Source: Arthrobacter sp. SW1
Lineage (GTDB): Bacteria > Actinomycetota > Actinomycetes > Actinomycetales > Micrococcaceae
NCBI RefSeq assembly: GCF_001766675.1
Contig: NZ_MJLT01000001.1
Coordinates: forward strand, 558,001-622,000
Direction: 5' to 3'
Length of the DNA: 64,000 nucleotides
Each line of letters begins with the position of its first letter. Positions within the stretch are counted from its first letter, which is position 1. The notes under the pieces are model-generated. The model made no database searches. It saw only the letters and a list, made by a program, of their open reading frames with translations, and was not told where the DNA came from. Below, in pieces: positions 1-8,995 of this stretch. Both the position numbers and the translations under genes were made by a program.

Positions 1-389
1 GCGTACGGTGAGCAGGCGGCGTCGAGAATGCCCCGCACGGCGTCGTTGACGGCCTGGCCCGGCGCTATCTCATGCTCGACCCAGGTGCCGGGAGCGATCA
101 GGATCTCCCGGAGCTCCGGTTCACCGTCAGCTCCGGGCATGAAAGCCGTCCGCAGGGTGCCGTGGCGGTTGATGACAGCCAGCCAGGCATCGGCGATCAA
201 CTCAAGGCGCGTTGGTGTCGGCAAGCGGAAGGACAACGCCATCCAAGAGCCCGGCCGCTCACCTGCGCCCACATGGATACGCTGGTCAAAGGACACCGGC
301 AGCCGACGCCCGGTGACGGAGGCCTTGACGTCGTAGCCCCATAGCCGTCCGAACGGTAAGCGAAGGTGGGTGACGTTGGTCAGCCGCAT
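1..389 (-). CDS. Condensation-domain-like acyltransferase, N-terminal part (runs off the left edge)
   Basis: The first 129 residues of a protein whose C-terminus lies outside the window. ATG at 389 is preceded by AGGA eight bases upstream. Residues 75-83 read RHGTLRTAF, which resembles the RHxxLRTxF core at the start of condensation (C) domains of peptide synthetases and related acyl transferases. The catalytic HHxxxD motif would lie further on and cannot be seen. C-domain folds also occur in stand-alone acyltransferases, so a biosynthetic cluster is not implied. It is divergent from the hydrolase gene with about 80 bp between them. Confidence 0.6.
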   Translation of the reverse strand, partial: MRLTNVTHLRLPFGRLWGYDVKASVTGRRLPVSFDQRIHVGAGERPGSWMALSFRLPTPTRLELIADAWLAVINRHGTLRTAFMPGADGEPELREILIAPGTWVEHEIAPGQAVNDAVRGILDAACSPY

Positions 390-468
390 GGCAGCATCCT
401 ATAGTCGCGGATAGTCTGAAGGCTCAATGCGGCCCTTGATGACGCCGCCTCACGAGACGAGGAGCCTG

Positions 469-1248
469 ATGCCTACTTTCGAGGTTTCCGGGGCCGAACT
501 CGCGGTCGCTTTGAGCGACGAAGGCGGACATCCCGTGGTCCAGCTGCATGGGCTCACCTCCAGCCGCGCCCGGGACCGGGTCCTCAACCTGGACCTGGGC
601 CGGGGGCTCAGCGGAACCCGGCTGCTCCGCTACGACGCCCGCGGCCATGGCCGGTCCACGGGGCGGAAGGTCCCCGCGGACTATCAGTGGCAGAACCTGG
701 CCGACGACCTCCTGAAACTGCTCGATTCCTGGTTCCCCGGAGAGGCGGTCCACGGAGTCGGACCCTCCATGGGCGCCGGCACGCTGCTGCACGCCGCTTC
801 CCGCGAACCGGGCCGCTTCGCAGGACTCACACTCATGGTGCCGCCCACAGCATGGGAAACCCGGGCAGCGCAGGCCGGACACTACGAGGCTGCCGCGGCC
901 CTCATCGAATCCGCCGGCGTCGAGGCCTTCCTCGCATCCACTCGAGGGGCAACGCCGCCGCCGGCCACTGTCGGTGCTCCGGAGACGGTGCCCGACGTCG
1001 CCGACGCCATCCTGCCGTCCTTGTTCCGCGGCGCAGCGCTCAGCGACCTTCCTGCCCCGGAAGCGCTCGCCCGGATCGATGTCCCGACGACGGTCCTCGC
1101 CTGGGTGGATGACCCCGGCCATCCGTTGTCGACCGCTGAGTCCCTCGCCGCGCTGCTCCCCCAAGCAACCCTGACGGTCGCGCACACACCCGACGATCTC
1201 CAGACGTGGCCGGGGATCCTGAGCCGGGATGTCGCCCGACGGCACTGA
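469..1248 (+). CDS. Alpha/beta hydrolase
   Basis: A 259-residue alpha/beta hydrolase fold protein. The nucleophile elbow GPSMG puts the catalytic serine near residue 100. HGLTSS near residue 27 supplies the oxyanion-hole region, and the late segment DDPGHPLSTAE carries candidate acid and histidine residues. I chose ATG 469 because GAGGAG lies five bases upstream; an in-frame ATG at 427 has no comparable site. Substrate unknown: family members include esterases, lipases and haloperoxidase-like enzymes. The rifampin transferase gene follows 26 bp downstream on the same strand, so the two may be cotranscribed. Confidence 0.8.
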   Translation: MPTFEVSGAELAVALSDEGGHPVVQLHGLTSSRARDRVLNLDLGRGLSGTRLLRYDARGHGRSTGRKVPADYQWQNLADDLLKLLDSWFPGEAVHGVGPSMGAGTLLHAASREPGRFAGLTLMVPPTAWETRAAQAGHYEAAAALIESAGVEAFLASTRGATPPPATVGAPETVPDVADAILPSLFRGAALSDLPAPEALARIDVPTTVLAWVDDPGHPLSTAESLAALLPQATLTVAHTPDDLQTWPGILSRDVARRH

Positions 1249-1274
1249 GGAGTGGCACTCAGTATGCTGAAGCG

Positions 1275-1685
1275 ATGAACGAAGTGCTGGACGAAGGCCC
1301 CTTCTTCCACGGTACGAAGGCCGACCTCAAAGCCGGAGACCTCCTCACACCCGGCTTCCGGTCGAATTACCGGCCGGAAATCGTCATGAACCATATCTAC
1401 TTCACCGCCCTGCGCGACGGCGCGGGACTCGCTGCCGAGCTGGCCGCCGGCGACGGCGCCCCGCGGGTATACCGCGTTGAGCCCCTTGGCGAGTTCGAGA
1501 ACGATCCGAACGTCACCGACAAGAAATTCCCCGGGAATCCCACACGCTCCTACCGCAGCCGCGAAGCGCTCCGCGTCGTCGAAGAAGTCTACGACTGGGC
1601 CCGGCTTTCGCCGGAGGCGCTCCAGCAGTGGCGCGAACGGCTGGCCGCCATCCGGGCTGACGAACGGGGCGAAATCATCAACTGA
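1275..1685 (+). CDS. arr: NAD(+)-rifampin ADP-ribosyltransferase
   Basis: A 136-residue protein matching the length of Arr enzymes, which inactivate rifamycins by transferring ADP-ribose from NAD to the ansa-chain hydroxyl. Family landmarks are present: FFHGTKADLKAGD at the N-terminus (His12 at the NAD-binding position), HIYFTA in the middle, and the conserved block NDPNVTDKKFPGNPTRSYRSRE. Start ATG 1275 is the only one giving the standard Arr N-terminus. Arr homologues are common in environmental actinobacteria, so this looks like an intrinsic chromosomal resistance gene. No flanking integron or transposon sequence is visible. Confidence 0.92.
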   Translation: MNEVLDEGPFFHGTKADLKAGDLLTPGFRSNYRPEIVMNHIYFTALRDGAGLAAELAAGDGAPRVYRVEPLGEFENDPNVTDKKFPGNPTRSYRSREALRVVEEVYDWARLSPEALQQWRERLAAIRADERGEIIN

Positions 1686-1720
1686 CGTCAGCCCCGGGCG
1701 CCTTGGCCGGGCAGACGCAG

Positions 1721-1755
1721 AAACGCCCGCGATGCGCAAAGCATCCCGGGCGTTT
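1721..1755. terminator. Bidirectional hairpin between arr and ychF
   Basis: AAACGCCCG at 1721-1729 pairs with CGGGCGTTT at 1747-1755, and the inner GATGC/GCATC extends the stem with one unpaired base. It sits between convergent genes. The A-rich and T-rich edges can serve transcription from both sides. Confidence 0.7.
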
Positions 1756-1775
1756 CCTGAAGCAGCCGGACGGAC

Positions 1776-2861
1776 CTAGACGTTGAAGCGGAACTCCACC
1801 ACGTCGCCGTCGGCCATCACGTATTCCTTGCCTTCAATACGGACCTTGCCGCGGGACTTCGCCTCGGCCATGGAACCGGCTTCGACCAGGTCATCGAAGG
1901 AAACCACCTCGGCCTTGATGAAGCCACGCTGGAAATCACTGTGGATCACGCCGGCAGCCTGCGGAGCGGTATCGCCCTGGTTGATGGTCCAGGCGCGGGC
2001 TTCCTTGGGACCGGCGGTCAGGTAGGTCTGCAGGCCCAGGGTGTGGAAGCCGACGCGGGCCAGCTGGTCCAGGCCGGACTCTTCCTGGCCGTTCATCTCC
2101 AGCATTTCGCGGGCTTCCTCTTCGGACAGTTCCACGAGGTCGGCCTCGAGCTTGGCGTCCAGGAAGATGCAGTCCGCCGGTGCAACCATGGCGCGCAGCT
2201 CTTCCTGCTTCTCCGGGCTGCCGAGGATGCCTTCGTCGGCGTTGAAGACGTAGATGAACGGCTTGGCGGTGAGGAGGCTGAGTTCCTTGAGGTGCTCGAG
2301 CTCGAGTTTGTCGCTCTTGATCGAGGAGAAGATGGTGTCGCCGCGTTCGAGGACCACCTTGGCAGCCTCGATGGCCGCGAGTTCAGCAGCCTCGCGTTTC
2401 TTCATCTTGACTTCTTTTTCGATCCGCGGGATCGCCTTTTCGATCGTCTGCAGATCGGCCAGGATCAGCTCGGTGTTGATGGTCTCCATGTCCGAGCCCG
2501 GATCCACCTTGCCATCGACGTGCACCACGTCCGGGTCGTCGAAGACCCGGATGACCTGGGCGATCGCCTGGGCTTCGCGGATGTTGGCCAGGAACTGGTT
2601 GCCCAGGCCTTCACCCTCGGAGGCACCCTTGACGATGCCCGCGATGTCCACGAAGGACACGGTTGCCGGCAGGAGCCGCTGCGAGCCGAAGATATCGGCG
2701 AGCTTCTGCAGCCGGGGATCGGGCAGGCTCACGACGCCGACGTTCGGTTCGATCGTTGCGAACGGGTAGTTCGCCGCGAGGACCTGGTTTCGGGTCAGTG
2801 CGTTGAAGAGGGTTGATTTGCCGACGTTGGGCAGTCCGACGATGCCAATAGTAAGAGCCAC
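1776..2861 (-). CDS. ychF: Redox-regulated ATPase YchF (Obg-family)
   Basis: A 361-residue Obg-like P-loop protein that associates with ribosomes and, unusually for its class, prefers ATP over GTP. The Walker A motif GLPNVGKS is at residues 9-16, followed by the switch region NYPFATIEPNVG and DIAGIVKGASEGEGLGNQFL. The C-terminal TGS-like domain ends with MADGDVVEFRFNV, the usual end of YchF. I chose GTG 2861 because it gives the standard N-terminus (VALTIGIVG) and family length; the reading frame stays open upstream to 3119, but that extension does not look like YchF. Divergent from rmuC. Confidence 0.95.
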   Translation of the reverse strand: MALTIGIVGLPNVGKSTLFNALTRNQVLAANYPFATIEPNVGVVSLPDPRLQKLADIFGSQRLLPATVSFVDIAGIVKGASEGEGLGNQFLANIREAQAIAQVIRVFDDPDVVHVDGKVDPGSDMETINTELILADLQTIEKAIPRIEKEVKMKKREAAELAAIEAAKVVLERGDTIFSSIKSDKLELEHLKELSLLTAKPFIYVFNADEGILGSPEKQEELRAMVAPADCIFLDAKLEADLVELSEEEAREMLEMNGQEESGLDQLARVGFHTLGLQTYLTAGPKEARAWTINQGDTAPQAAGVIHSDFQRGFIKAEVVSFDDLVEAGSMAEAKSRGKVRIEGKEYVMADGDVVEFRFNV

Positions 2862-2964
2862 GAGGATTGATTCTACCTGTTGGCGGGCAGCGTTTGCGCG
2901 GCGCTTCGGCCACATGGAAGTGCCGGTGGCCAAAAATGTCAGGGCCATCTGCGATGGTGGGGAC

Positions 2965-4143
2965 ATGGATGGATTTGTGGTCTTGTTGGCGTTGTTCATG
3001 CTTTTGCTCGGGGCGGCTCTTGGCCTGGCGGGGGGCTTCGTCGTCTTCCGGCGGCGCAGCGCCGCCTTGGAGGCGGACTTCGACGGCGTCTCCGCCCGTT
3101 TGGCGGAGGTTTCCGCCAATTACGCAGCCGCCGACGCCGAACGGAACCTCTTGCGGGCACAGAACCGCGAGCTCGGGGCGGCCCGGTCGGAGGACGGCAG
3201 TGTGCTGCGTGCCCTGGCGCCGGTGGCCGAAAAACTGTCCGCCGTCCAGAAGCAGGTGTCCCTCCTGGAAAGGGACCGCCTCGAACAGTACGGACAGCTC
3301 GCGCAGCAGCTGCAGGAAGCGCGGCTCTCGGACGAACAGCTCCTGCGTTCAACACACGCACTGGCCTCCGCGCTGCGCTCCAACAGCGCCAGGGGCCAGT
3401 GGGGCGAAGTGCAGCTGCGGCGCATCGTGGAGGCTGCGGGCATGCTCCGGCACGTCGACTTCCAGGAACAGGTCCACGCCGTATCCGGGGATTCGCAACT
3501 GCGGCCGGACCTCGTGGTGCAGCTCCCGGGCGGCAAGCAGCTGGTGGTCGACGCGAAGGTCCCGCTCGCGGCTTACCTGGCCGCGCAGGAAGCCGCTTCG
3601 TCCGGGGAATTGTTGGCCGCGCACGCCAAGGCCCTGAAAGCCCACGTGGACGCGCTCAGCTCCAAAAAGTACTGGGACATCCCCGGGAACTCCCCCGAGG
3701 TGGTTGTCTGCTTCCTGCCCGCGGAATCCATCCTCGCAGCGGCGCTCGAAGCCGACCCGGCATTGCTGGACCACGCGTTGTCCCGCAACGTGGTGCTCGC
3801 CTCGCCCGGCACGCTCCTGGCCGTGCTCAAATCCGTGGCCTTCACCTGGCGGCAGGATGTCCTCACGGACAACGCGAAGCAGTTGTTCGAGCTGGCCCAG
3901 CAGCTGTACGACCGCATGGGCACCCTGGGTGAGAATGTCGGACGCCTGGGCAGCTCCCTGAAAACCTCCGTGGACCGCTACAACGCATTGGTCGGCACGC
4001 TGGAAGCCCGGGTGCTGCCGACCGCCCGGAAGCTCAACGCCATGGATACGGACGGCTTGACGGCACCTGCCGCCGTCGAGGTTGTGCCGCGGGCCCTGGC
4101 CGCACCGGAGCTGCGGGAGGAGGGCGGGGAGTCCGCGGCCTGA
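2965..4143 (+). CDS. rmuC: DNA recombination protein RmuC
   Basis: A 392-residue RmuC-family protein. It has one N-terminal membrane segment (about residues 3-24), a coiled-coil stretch (about 30-120), and then the conserved RmuC domain with RGQWGEVQLRRIVE, RPDLVVQLPGG and VDAKVPL. The last carries the Asp/Lys pattern of a PD-(D/E)XK-type nuclease fold. RmuC limits inversion at short inverted repeats in E. coli. ATG 2965 directly precedes the membrane segment; earlier in-frame starts add unrelated residues. Convergent with ispH. Confidence 0.88.
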   Translation: MDGFVVLLALFMLLLGAALGLAGGFVVFRRRSAALEADFDGVSARLAEVSANYAAADAERNLLRAQNRELGAARSEDGSVLRALAPVAEKLSAVQKQVSLLERDRLEQYGQLAQQLQEARLSDEQLLRSTHALASALRSNSARGQWGEVQLRRIVEAAGMLRHVDFQEQVHAVSGDSQLRPDLVVQLPGGKQLVVDAKVPLAAYLAAQEAASSGELLAAHAKALKAHVDALSSKKYWDIPGNSPEVVVCFLPAESILAAALEADPALLDHALSRNVVLASPGTLLAVLKSVAFTWRQDVLTDNAKQLFELAQQLYDRMGTLGENVGRLGSSLKTSVDRYNALVGTLEARVLPTARKLNAMDTDGLTAPAAVEVVPRALAAPELREEGGESAA

Positions 4144-4186
4144 GCTGTGGAACGCCTGGACCGTGGAACGCCCGGAGGTGGAAATC

Positions 4187-5272
4187 CTAGGAGTTGGGGC
4201 GCGTCCCGCGTCCGCCCAGGGCGCGGGACACATCGCCGGCGGCCTTGAGCGTGGCACGGAGTTCCTTGGGCAGCGAGAAGAGCAGGTCTTCTTCGGCGGT
4301 CACCACTTCTTCCACCGCACCGTAGCCGTATTCGGCGAGGAGCCGGAGGACGTCCTGCACCAGGACCTCGGGGACGGACGCACCGGAGGTGACACCGACT
4401 GTGGCCACACCCTCGAACCAGGCTTCATCCACCTCGTTGGCGAAGTCCACACGGTACGACGCCTTCGCACCGTATTCGAGGGCAACTTCCACAAGGCGGA
4501 CGGAGTTCGAGGAGTTGGCTGAGCCCACCACGATCACCAGGTCTGCCTGCGGGGCAATCTTCTTGATGGCCACCTGCCGGTTGGTGGTGGCGTAGCAGAT
4601 GTCGTCGCTGGGCGGATCCTGCAGCGTGGGGAACCGTTCCTTGAGCAGGCGCACAGTTTCCATGGTCTCGTCCACGCTGAGGGTGGTCTGGGACAGCCAG
4701 ATGGTCTTCTCGGGGTTCCGGACGGTGACCTTGTCCACCTCGTGCGGGCCGTTGATGATCTGGATGTGGTCCGGGGCTTCCCCTGCGGTGCCTTCGACTT
4801 CTTCGTGTCCGTCGTGCCCGATCAGCAGGATGTCGTAGTCCTCCTTGGCGAAGCGCACGGCTTCGCGGTGGACCTTGGTGACCAGCGGGCAGGTGGCATC
4901 GATGGTGCGCAGGCCGCGGTCTTCCGCGGACTGTACAACGGCGGGCGATACACCGTGGGCGGAGAAAATCACCAGCGCGCCCTCGGGGACCTCGTCCGTC
5001 TCATCGACGAAGATGGCGCCCTTCTCCTCCAGCGAGGTGACCACGTGGACGTTGTGGACGATCTGCTTGCGGACGTATACAGGCGGCCCGTAATGCTCGA
5101 GCGCCTTCTCCACTGCGATCACCGCGCGGTCGACGCCGGCGCAGTAGCCGCGCGGGGCCGCCAGCAGTACGCGCTTCGGTCCCGTTACGGGGGCAGCAGC
5201 CAGCACTTCTTCCGGGGACCTCCGACGGCGCGGGATGGTTGGCATCGGGACGGAAACTGCGGAGCTGCTCAT
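4187..5272 (-). CDS. ispH: 4-Hydroxy-3-methylbut-2-enyl diphosphate reductase
   Basis: The last enzyme of the MEP isoprenoid pathway, reducing HMBPP to IPP and DMAPP with a [4Fe-4S] cluster. The three cluster cysteines are visible: Cys44 in [11 protein letters not shown], Cys128 in DATCPLV and Cys226 in [15 protein letters not shown] near residue 105 and the QTTLSVDET block are also typical. It has a family-sized core with about 30 extra N-terminal residues. Its ATG overlaps the stop of the upstream membrane-protein gene by four bases (ATGA), suggesting translational coupling. Confidence 0.95.
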   Translation of the reverse strand: MSSSAVSVPMPTIPRRRRSPEEVLAAAPVTGPKRVLLAAPRGYCAGVDRAVIAVEKALEHYGPPVYVRKQIVHNVHVVTSLEEKGAIFVDETDEVPEGALVIFSAHGVSPAVVQSAEDRGLRTIDATCPLVTKVHREAVRFAKEDYDILLIGHDGHEEVEGTAGEAPDHIQIINGPHEVDKVTVRNPEKTIWLSQTTLSVDETMETVRLLKERFPTLQDPPSDDICYATTNRQVAIKKIAPQADLVIVVGSANSSNSVRLVEVALEYGAKASYRVDFANEVDEAWFEGVATVGVTSGASVPEVLVQDVLRLLAEYGYGAVEEVVTAEEDLLFSLPKELRATLKAAGDVSRALGGRGTRPNS

Positions 5273-6222
5273 CCCTCCATGCTACCGGGAGCGGAAGCAG
5301 CGCCGGGCCGCCGGGGAGCCCGGCGGGCACGGCGCCGCTGCCACAGGATGAGGCCGGGGACTCCGGCCAGGAACATGACGGCGCCAAGGAACGCCAGCGG
5401 GTCCGTCCAAGCGGCCAGGCTCGCAACGGAAACGTCGGTGAGGTCGTGGACAAACAACGAAGCCATGGTGCTGTCGCTAAGCCGTGTTCCCACAAAACCG
5501 CCGAACAGTGTCGCCCCTGCTTTCACCAGTCCTGCCAGCCCGAAAAGGCCAAGGCCGGTCCACAACAGGACGAGGGAACGCCGCCGCGCCGCCAGCAGCG
5601 CCAGCGCCAAGGACATCGCGGCCCCGATTGCGGCCGGCAGCCAGAGCGGGGCGTACGCTGCAATCCGGTCCACCATCTGGCGTTGGGCCAGCCCGCCGAC
5701 CCCGACGACGGCGGTATCGGGGACATCCAATTGGATACCTGTGGCCGCGCCCAATTTGTCGCCGAGCAGACGCACGAACGGCCCCAGGTCAAGCACCAGC
5801 GATGACTCCGCAATTGCAGCGCCGGTACCGCCCGACGCGTTCCCGGCCCCGGATCCCTCGGAGCTTGGAGCAGGGCGTGGCCCGGCTGCGTCCTCCGCGA
5901 AGTTCAGGCGATGGCTCCGGCGGATGGTCTCGTTCCAGGCCTGCGGGTACTCCGGCCACGTGCTCATGCGCTGTGCCGCGTCCTGGAGGAGGGATGCGCC
6001 CAGTTCTTCGGCAGGTGCCGGCAGGTCCAAGGACGCTTCCAGGTTGCTGACGGCGATGCCGGCCAGGCTCGCTTGGAACACCGGGTCCTTCCCGAGTTGA
6101 CCGGCCAGCTGGACGAAACCGTCTTCCCGGACGATGTTCCGCTCCGTCCAAGCAGCAGGGACGGCAAATGCGGTCAGGAGGAGGGTAAGTATCACTGCCA
6201 GCGCAGAGACGAAGGTACGCAA
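5269..6222 (-). CDS. Conserved membrane protein of unknown function
   Basis: I do not recognise a named family. The roughly 317-residue protein has an N-terminal hydrophobic segment (about residues 3-24), a long extracytoplasmic-looking region with a Gly/Ser/Ala linker, and three C-terminal membrane segments followed by an Arg-rich cytoplasmic tail. I chose TTG 6222 because GAGGA lies six bases upstream; another TTG at 6246 has no such site. The stop overlaps the ispH start by four bases, so the two are probably one transcript. Confidence 0.7.
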   Translation of the reverse strand: MRTFVSALAVILTLLLTAFAVPAAWTERNIVREDGFVQLAGQLGKDPVFQASLAGIAVSNLEASLDLPAPAEELGASLLQDAAQRMSTWPEYPQAWNETIRRSHRLNFAEDAAGPRPAPSSEGSGAGNASGGTGAAIAESSLVLDLGPFVRLLGDKLGAATGIQLDVPDTAVVGVGGLAQRQMVDRIAAYAPLWLPAAIGAAMSLALALLAARRRSLVLLWTGLGLFGLAGLVKAGATLFGGFVGTRLSDSTMASLFVHDLTDVSVASLAAWTDPLAFLGAVMFLAGVPGLILWQRRRARRAPRRPGAASAPGSMEG

Positions 6223-6399
6223 GGGGAATCCTCGGGTCGGGACCAAATGCCATCCTACGGGTACTGGCTGGGAGCCGGCTCGGGACCGGGGCCTGGCCTT
6301 CGGGTCCCATGAATGTCAGGGCCTCCTGCGAGGCTATGGATAGAGTTGAAAGGCGCGGGGACCTCCTCCCCCGCATTCATCGGAACACGGGACGGAACC

Positions 6400-7764
6400 A
6401 TGCAGGCAGACGGCGGCAGCCTCAACGGCCAGGAAACTGACGGCCAGGCCGTGCCCTCCACCCTGCCCGCCACGGCAGCCGACACCAGCCCGGACCACCC
6501 TTGGCCGCTGCATCTGCTGTCCCGCAAGCTGAAGGCCCACATTGAGCGCGCGCCCGCCGTGTGGATCGAGGCGCAGCTCATCGAACTCAACCGCCGCGGC
6601 GGCAGTGCCTTCGCCACGCTCCGGGATACCGACGCAGAGATCTCCCTTCCGGCGTCGCTCTGGTCCAACGTCCTTGACCGGCAGAAGACGCCATTGGAAC
6701 GCGGCTCTCGCGTCGTGGCGCTGGTGAAGCCTGAGTTCTGGATGAAGACCGGGCGGCTGAACATGTCCGTGCGGGATATCCGCCCGGTGGGCCTCGGCGA
6801 TCTGCTGGCCCGGATTGAACGGCTGCGCCAGGCCCTGGCCGCGGAAGGACTCTTCGCCGATTCCCGGAAGAAGGCCCTGCCGCTGCTCCCCCACCGGATC
6901 GGCCTCATCACGGGCCGGGATTCCGACGCGAAGAAGGACGTGCTGCGCAACGCCGCCCTGCGCTGGCCCGCCGTCGAGTTTGATGTCCGCGAAGTGGCCG
7001 TGCAGGGGAACACTGCCGTCAGCCAGGTGATCGCCGCGCTCCGGCAGCTCGACGCCGATCCCCATGTGGACGTGATCGTGATCGCCCGCGGCGGAGGCGC
7101 TTTGGAAGACCTGCTGCCCTTCAGCAACGAAGACCTCATCCGTGCCGTCTCGGCAGCGGAGACCCCCGTGGTCAGTGCCATCGGGCACGAAGCGGACCGG
7201 CCGATCCTCGACGACGTGGCGGACCTGCGCGCCTCCACTCCCACCGACGCTGCGAAGCGCATTGTTCCGGACGTCTCCGAAGAACTGGCGAAAGTCCGAC
7301 TGGCCCGCGAGCACCTGAACCGCTGCATCGCCAGGTTGGTGGACCGGGAGAGCGACCGCCTGCATGCCCTGCGTTCCCGGCCCGTCATGGCGTCACCGGA
7401 GGTGATGGTGACGGCCAGGGAGGACGACATCACCCGCCTGCGTAAGCATGCGCACACCGCGGTGAGTTCCGCCGTCGTCCGGGCGCTGGACCAGGTCCAC
7501 CACCTCAAGGCACGGGTCCGTGCGCTGTCGCCGCAGAAAACCCTGGACCGTGGCTATGCCGTGGTGCAGCTCGCCGACCGGGACGGTGCCGGCCACGAGG
7601 TTGTCCGCAGCCCGGAGCAGGTATCCCACGGCACGGCACTGACAGTGCGGGTCGCGGAAGGCCGCTTCGCCGCAGTCGCCGACGGCAGCACGCGGGCCGA
7701 AGGCGGCACCGTCCAATCCGGAACCATCAGACCCGGAACCATCGAAGCACCCGCACCAGAGTGA
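6400..7764 (+). CDS. xseA: Exodeoxyribonuclease VII large subunit
   Basis: A 454-residue catalytic subunit of exonuclease VII, which degrades single-stranded DNA from both ends. An N-terminal OB-fold (WPLHLLSRKLKAHIERAPAV onward) is followed by the core block LPLLPHRIGLITGRDSDA, then DVIVIARGGGALEDLLPFSNE and VVSAIGHEADRPILDDVAD, all hallmarks of XseA. A helical region and a short conserved C-terminal domain (LDRGYAVV) complete it. ATG 6400 is used; an upstream in-frame start at 6313 would add residues not typical of the family. Seven bases separate it from xseB, so one operon. Confidence 0.94.
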   Translation: MQADGGSLNGQETDGQAVPSTLPATAADTSPDHPWPLHLLSRKLKAHIERAPAVWIEAQLIELNRRGGSAFATLRDTDAEISLPASLWSNVLDRQKTPLERGSRVVALVKPEFWMKTGRLNMSVRDIRPVGLGDLLARIERLRQALAAEGLFADSRKKALPLLPHRIGLITGRDSDAKKDVLRNAALRWPAVEFDVREVAVQGNTAVSQVIAALRQLDADPHVDVIVIARGGGALEDLLPFSNEDLIRAVSAAETPVVSAIGHEADRPILDDVADLRASTPTDAAKRIVPDVSEELAKVRLAREHLNRCIARLVDRESDRLHALRSRPVMASPEVMVTAREDDITRLRKHAHTAVSSAVVRALDQVHHLKARVRALSPQKTLDRGYAVVQLADRDGAGHEVVRSPEQVSHGTALTVRVAEGRFAAVADGSTRAEGGTVQSGTIRPGTIEAPAPE

Positions 7765-7771
7765 GGATCCC

Positions 7772-8044
7772 ATGAGCACCGAGAACCACTCCCCCGCCAA
7801 CGGCACAGACACTGCCGCGACAGCCGACACCCTGGGCTACGAAGAGGCGCGCGAACAGCTCGCCGCCGTCGTCGCGCGCTTGGAAGCCGGAGGGGCAAGC
7901 CTGGAAGAGTCCCTGGCCCTGTGGGAGCGCGGGGAAGCATTGGCCAAACAATGCGAAGAGTGGCTGGAAGGCGCGCGCCGGAGGCTCGCCGCGGCCAAGG
8001 AAGGCAACGGCGAGGCATCCAACGGCGGCCAGCCGAACGGCTAG
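7772..8044 (+). CDS. xseB: Exodeoxyribonuclease VII small subunit
   Basis: A 90-residue small subunit. The two-helix core runs from GYEEAREQLAAVVARLEAGG to LEESLALWERGEALAKQCEEWL, the standard XseB signature, flanked by low-complexity termini. It binds XseA and is needed for exonuclease VII activity. It begins seven bases after the xseA stop, with GAGGATCCC just upstream. Confidence 0.94.
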   Translation: MSTENHSPANGTDTAATADTLGYEEAREQLAAVVARLEAGGASLEESLALWERGEALAKQCEEWLEGARRRLAAAKEGNGEASNGGQPNG

Positions 8045-8074
8045 GAGGCCCCGGCCTTCAGGAAGCTTCGGTAC

Positions 8075-8929
8075 CTAGGAGGCTTCGGCGCGTTCCCGCT
8101 CCGCGGCGACGTCGAACGTAGCCTTGGGCCAGTCGAGGTCAAGCCCTTCGAGGGCCGCAATCAGCAGTCCCTGGACCGCGATCCGGGCGTACCACTTGCG
8201 GTTCGCCGGGACCACGTGCCAGGGCGCCACCGCCGTTGACGTATTGTCGAAGACCTTCTGGAAGGCGTCCATGTACTTGTCCCAGTGGGCACGCTCCTCA
8301 AGGTCACCAGGGCTGTACTTCCAGTGCTTCGACGGATCGTCCAGGCGGGCGAGGAGCCGTTCCTTCTGCTCATCGCGGCTGATGTGGAGCATCACCTTGA
8401 CGATCACGGTGCCCTGTTCCGCGAGCCGGGCTTCAAAGTCGTTGATCGCGGCATAGCGGCGTTCAAGCTCTGCCTCGTCAGCCCAGCCGTGGACACGGTG
8501 GATCAGTACGTCTTCGTAGTGCGAGCGGTCGAAGACCCCCACCATCCCGGCACCGGGTACAGCTTGTTCGATCCGCCAGAGGAAGTCGTGCGCCTTCTCT
8601 TCGTCGCTGGGCGCCTTGAAGGCGGTGAGGTGCACGCCCTGCGGGTCCATGGCACCCACCACATGGCTGACGATGCCGCCCTTGCCGGCCGTGTCCATGG
8701 CCTGCAGGATCAGCAGCACACGCTTGGAACTGCCGAATTTGCCTTCGGCGAAGAGCATCTCCTGCAGTTCCGAGAGCCGGCTGTCCTGCTCGGCGAGCAG
8801 CGCCGCGCCGTCGGCCTTGGCCCCTGGATATCCGGGCGTGGACTCCGGGTCCACTGAGGACAGCTGGAATCCCTGGGCGATCGCCAAGGTCTCCGACGGG
8901 CTCTGTTCGAATCCGAGTACGGCGGTCAT
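8075..8929 (-). CDS. Polyphosphate kinase 2 family protein (polyphosphate:nucleotide phosphotransferase)
   Basis: A 284-residue PPK2-family enzyme that uses polyphosphate as phosphate donor for nucleotides. The Walker A-like motif is AMDTAGKGG, and the Walker B region is VFDRSHYEDVLIHRVHGW. NPQ-type segment AMDPQGVHLTAFKAPSDEE and the lid region KHWKYSPGDLEERAHWDKYMDAF match the subgroup of polyphosphate:AMP/ADP phosphotransferases. Which nucleotide it prefers cannot be read from sequence. ATG 8929 is chosen because AAGGGGG sits six bases upstream; in-frame ATGs at 8935 and 8950 are alternatives. It is transcribed in the same direction as the upstream aminotransferase gene, 66 bp apart. Confidence 0.88.
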   Translation of the reverse strand: MTAVLGFEQSPSETLAIAQGFQLSSVDPESTPGYPGAKADGAALLAEQDSRLSELQEMLFAEGKFGSSKRVLLILQAMDTAGKGGIVSHVVGAMDPQGVHLTAFKAPSDEEKAHDFLWRIEQAVPGAGMVGVFDRSHYEDVLIHRVHGWADEAELERRYAAINDFEARLAEQGTVIVKVMLHISRDEQKERLLARLDDPSKHWKYSPGDLEERAHWDKYMDAFQKVFDNTSTAVAPWHVVPANRKWYARIAVQGLLIAALEGLDLDWPKATFDVAAERERAEAS

Positions 8930-8995
8930 TGCCATCCCCCTTGCGCTCATGCCGCCGGCGGGCGGCGCATCCAGCCAGGCTGTTTGGGCTACAGG

